Assembly: GCA_030836325.1 (NCBI GenBank)
Contig: JAURQC010000010.1
Location: 1 to 64,000 of the forward strand
From: Candidatus Nanopelagicales bacterium
Lineage (GTDB): Bacteria; Actinomycetota; Actinomycetes; S36-B12
Length of the DNA stretch: 64,000 nt
Direction: 5' to 3'
The translations under genes and the position numbers were made by a program. Within the stretch, counting starts at the first letter, position 1. Each line of letters starts with the position of its first letter. Shown here piece by piece: positions 61,091-64,000 of the stretch. Under the pieces are notes generated by a model that was given only the letters and a program-made list of their open reading frames with translations, searched no databases and was not told where the DNA came from.

Positions 61091-63925
61091 GTGATCGGCG
61101 AGAACCTGGTCGTCCGTGGTGCGCGAGAGCACAACCTCAAGGACGTCTCGCTAGATATGCCACGCGATGCGCTCATCGTCTTCACCGGTCTGTCCGGTTC
61201 GGGAAAGTCTTCTCTGGCATTCGACACAATCTTTGCTGAAGGGCAGCGACGTTACGTCGAGAGTCTGTCCGCCTACGCCCGGCAGTTCCTCGGCCAGATG
61301 GACAAGCCCGACGTGGACTTCATCGAAGGCTTATCACCTGCGGTGTCGATTGATCAGAAGTCCACATCTCGAAACCCGCGTTCGACCGTCGGGACTATTA
61401 CCGAGGTTTATGACTACCTGCGCTTGCTGTACGCACGTATCGGAAAGCCACATTGCCCGGAGTGCGGAGATCCGATCAGTCGACAAACGCCGCAGCAGAT
61501 CGTGGATCAAGTGCTCGAACTCCCGGAGAAAACTCGATTCCAGGTCCTGGCGCCACTTGTTCGCGAACGCAAGGGCGAGTACGTCGATCTATTTCGGCAG
61601 TTGCAGACCCAAGGCTTCTCTCGCGCGCGTGTCGACGGCGTGGTTTACGGCCTCGACGAGGTACCCAAGCTCAAGAAGCAAGAAAAGCACAGCGTTGAAG
61701 TCGTCGTTGACCGATTGACCGTAAATCCTGAGTCGCGACGTCGCCTGACTGACAGCATCGAAACGGCGCTCGGTCTCGGACACGGCTATGTGGTGCTCGA
61801 CTTTGTGGACCTCGACGAATCCGATCCGTTACGTGAGCGGATCTACTCTGAACACCTCGCTTGTCCCCGCGATGGCTTGTCATTCGAAGAACTCGAGCCC
61901 CGGTCTTTTTCCTTCAACTCGCCTTTCGGCGCGTGCCCAGAGTGTTCGGGGCTGGGGACCACGAGGGAGGTCGATGTCGAACTCGTTGTCCCGGATTCGG
62001 ACCTGGCCTTATCTGAGGGAGCTATTGCTCCTTGGTCGCGGGGGACCGTCTCGGGGTACTTCGCACGGCTACTCGAGGCGATCGCCGAAGAACTCGACGT
62101 TGACGTGGATACACCGTGGAAGAAGGTCCCCGCCAAGGCCAGGAAAGTCATTCTCGATGGCTACTCAGACCAAATTCACGTGCAGTACCGCAATAGGTAC
62201 GGCCGACGCCGCTCGTACTACACCGAATACGAAGGCGTCATTCCTTACGTCAAGCGTCGACATGCCGAAGCCGAGACCGATGCCTCGCGCGAACGCTTCG
62301 AGGGATACATGCGAGAGGTGCCCTGCGATGCATGTGGTGGCAGCCGCCTCAAGCCGCTGACGCTAGCCGTCACGATTGAGGGCCGTTCCATCGCAGACGT
62401 CGCCTCACTACCGATTGGCGATGCTGCTGAGGTGCTGCGTGAACTCACGCTGTCTGATCGTGACGCGGCAATTGCCTCGCGAGTTTTGAAAGAAGTCAAC
62501 GAACGTCTGCAGTTCCTAGTGGATGTGGGTCTGCACTACCTGTCGATGGATCGTGCAGCCGGAACACTTGCTGGCGGTGAGGCTCAGCGGATACGGCTGG
62601 CAACCCAAATCGGATCGGGGCTTGTGGGGGTGCTCTACGTACTAGACGAGCCAAGCATTGGGCTGCACCAGCGCGACAACCATCGCCTCATCGAGACCTT
62701 GGTTCGACTTCGCGACCTCGGGAACACGCTCATCGTCGTTGAACACGACGAAGACACGATCAAGACCGCTGACTGGGTGGTGGACATCGGCCCTGGCGCC
62801 GGCGAGCACGGTGGACAAATCGTTGTCAATGGGACCGTCAAAGAGTTGCTAAAGAGCAAGGAGTCGCTCACCGGGCAGTACCTGTCGGGAGCCCGACGCA
62901 TCGAGGTGCCGGCAGAACGTCGGCTCCAGGAACGGGGATGGATCACTGTCACGGGAGCACGCGAGCACAACTTAAAGAACGTCACTGCACGCTTCCCACT
63001 GGGAAATTTTGTTTGCGTGACCGGCGTCAGTGGATCAGGTAAGTCCACTCTCGTGAACGACATCCTGTACAGCGTTCTGGCCCGCGATCTTAACGGTGCG
63101 CGCTTGGTACCGGGCAAGCACAAGAGCGTCAAAGGGATTGACGAGATAGACAAGGTGGTGCACGTCGATCAAAGTCCGATTGGACGCACCCCGAGAAGCA
63201 ATCCAGCCACCTATACCGGTGTGTTCGACCACATCCGCAAGCTGTTTGCGGCAACGCCGGAAGCGAAAGTCCGTGGCTACCAGCCGGGCCGTTTCTCCTT
63301 CAACGTCAAAGGTGGTCGCTGCGAGGCGTGCAGTGGCGACGGCACGATCAAGATCGAGATGAACTTCCTTCCCGACGTCTACGTACCGTGCGAGGTCTGC
63401 CACGGGGCTCGCTACAACCGTGAAACCCTCGAGGTCCACTACAAGGGCAAGACCATCGCCGAGGTCCTCGACATGCCGATCGAGGAAGCTCTCGTGTTCT
63501 TCGAAGCCGTACCGGCGATTGCCCGGCACCTGTCGACTCTCGTTGACGTCGGTCTCGGTTACGTACGCATGGGTCAGTCAGCCCCGACCCTGTCCGGTGG
63601 CGAAGCGCAGCGCGTCAAGCTGGCAAGCGAACTGCAAAAGCGATCGACGGGACGAACTATCTACGTCTTGGACGAGCCGACAACCGGCTTGCACTTCGAA
63701 GACATCCGCAAACTGTTGGGCGTGCTGCAGTCCCTTGTCGACAAGGGAAACACAGTGATTGTCATCGAGCACAACCTTGACGTCATTAAGTCAGCCGACT
63801 GGATCGTGGACCTCGGACCCGAGGGCGGTTCAGGGGGAGGCACCGTGGTCGCCGAGGGCACACCCGAAGCGGTAGCCACGGTGGAGGCCAGCCATACCGG
63901 TTGTTTCCTGGCACCCCTGCTGTGA
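61091..63925 (+). CDS. uvrA: Excinuclease ABC subunit A
   Basis: Damage sensor of nucleotide excision repair. The 944-residue protein has two ABC ATPase units: Walker [13 protein letters not shown] near 32-43 and [11 protein letters not shown] near 645-655, signatures [14 protein letters not shown] near 495 and [15 protein letters not shown] near 835, and zinc cysteines in CPECGDPI near 123, CPECSGLG near 283 and CEACSGDG...CEVCHGARY near 745-775. GTG 61091 follows GAGAGGGG. Confidence 0.97.
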   Translation: MIGENLVVRGAREHNLKDVSLDMPRDALIVFTGLSGSGKSSLAFDTIFAEGQRRYVESLSAYARQFLGQMDKPDVDFIEGLSPAVSIDQKSTSRNPRSTVGTITEVYDYLRLLYARIGKPHCPECGDPISRQTPQQIVDQVLELPEKTRFQVLAPLVRERKGEYVDLFRQLQTQGFSRARVDGVVYGLDEVPKLKKQEKHSVEVVVDRLTVNPESRRRLTDSIETALGLGHGYVVLDFVDLDESDPLRERIYSEHLACPRDGLSFEELEPRSFSFNSPFGACPECSGLGTTREVDVELVVPDSDLALSEGAIAPWSRGTVSGYFARLLEAIAEELDVDVDTPWKKVPAKARKVILDGYSDQIHVQYRNRYGRRRSYYTEYEGVIPYVKRRHAEAETDASRERFEGYMREVPCDACGGSRLKPLTLAVTIEGRSIADVASLPIGDAAEVLRELTLSDRDAAIASRVLKEVNERLQFLVDVGLHYLSMDRAAGTLAGGEAQRIRLATQIGSGLVGVLYVLDEPSIGLHQRDNHRLIETLVRLRDLGNTLIVVEHDEDTIKTADWVVDIGPGAGEHGGQIVVNGTVKELLKSKESLTGQYLSGARRIEVPAERRLQERGWITVTGAREHNLKNVTARFPLGNFVCVTGVSGSGKSTLVNDILYSVLARDLNGARLVPGKHKSVKGIDEIDKVVHVDQSPIGRTPRSNPATYTGVFDHIRKLFAATPEAKVRGYQPGRFSFNVKGGRCEACSGDGTIKIEMNFLPDVYVPCEVCHGARYNRETLEVHYKGKTIAEVLDMPIEEALVFFEAVPAIARHLSTLVDVGLGYVRMGQSAPTLSGGEAQRVKLASELQKRSTGRTIYVLDEPTTGLHFEDIRKLLGVLQSLVDKGNTVIVIEHNLDVIKSADWIVDLGPEGGSGGGTVVAEGTPEAVATVEASHTGCFLAPLL

Positions 63926-63950
63926 TCGTGCCGGCTTGGGTCGTCTGACG

Positions 63951-63956
63951 TACTCT
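63951..63956 (+). promoter_or_regulatory. Leaderless promoter of the gene after uvrA
   Basis: TACTCT followed by 6 nt and ATG 63963. Confidence 0.5.
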
Positions 63957-63962
63957 GATGCC

Positions 63963-64000
63963 ATGGCTCGAGAATTAAAGCGACGCGAAGTGATCGCCGG
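63963..64000 (+). CDS. Start of a gene cut by the window edge, possible twin-arginine signal
   Basis: Only the first twelve codons are visible: MARELKRREVIAG. The KRREVIAG stretch looks like the start of a twin-arginine (Tat) signal, as in secreted Rieske-type proteins that can follow uvrA in actinobacteria; this identity is a guess. The leaderless -10 box supports the start. Confidence 0.5.
   Translation, partial: MARELKRREVIA

Overview
The window is chromosomal DNA of a moderately GC-rich actinobacterium (Actinomycetota). Evidence: the phosphatidylinositol mannoside block (HIT protein, CDP-alcohol transferase, acyltransferase, PimA-type glycosyltransferase) directly behind thrS; a single bifunctional Rel; an ANTAR response regulator beside a class-I tRNA-Leu(CAA); a WS/DGAT acyltransferase; frequent GTG starts; and many promoters whose -10 box (TANNNT) lies 6-7 nt before the start codon, the actinobacterial leaderless pattern. 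No genus can be fixed from the sequence alone.

Layout. (1) 1-490: tail of an IS3-family transposase and a 3' fragment of a tRNA-Val(CAC) gene, read here as the right end of an integrated island lying mostly left of the window. (2) 0.5-38.6 kb: a dense, almost entirely plus-strand housekeeping block in an order familiar from mycobacteria and streptomycetes: a secreted protein, an FUSC-like membrane protein, thrS-HIT-pgsA-patA-pimA, pdxS-pdxT, yebC, WS/DGAT, ruvCAB, yajC-secD-secF, rel, (minus strand: DUF349 protein, cyclophilin), MBL hydrolase-hisS-aspS, rarA, alaS, ruvX-mltG-aroE-prepilin peptidase-aroC-aroK-aroB-aroQ-pepP-efp-nusB. (3) 38.6-42.8 kb: an accessory patch right after nusB, with a complete IS3-family element, a glycine-rich secreted-protein gene interrupted by an in-frame TAG, and an unrecognised secreted protein, ending at a terminator and tRNA-Leu. 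(4) 42.9-51.0 kb: lipoprotein, PdtaR-like regulator, and a branched-chain amino-acid-type ABC system whose binding protein converges on livHMGF, with a nuclease-like DUF559 gene between them bracketed by inverted 21-bp repeat arrays. (5) 51.0-64 kb: thioesterase, polA, rpsA, coaE, uvrB, TerC, K+ channel, MBL hydrolase, uvrA and the first codons of a further gene.

How the genes work together: translation (three aminoacyl-tRNA synthetases plus HisRS, EF-P, S1), cell-envelope PIM synthesis, Sec export, vitamin B6 synthesis, the shikimate pathway to chorismate, and recombination/excision repair (RuvABC, RarA, RuvX, PolA, UvrA, UvrB). No complete novel system is obvious. The points most worth a second look are the tRNA-Val attachment-site remnant, the amber-interrupted glycine-rich gene, the repeat-bracketed DUF559 gene, the LivH permease with an extracytoplasmic Ig-like domain, the 77-nt tail-to-tail overlap of terC and the channel gene, and TAG stop codons that double as the -10 box of the next gene.
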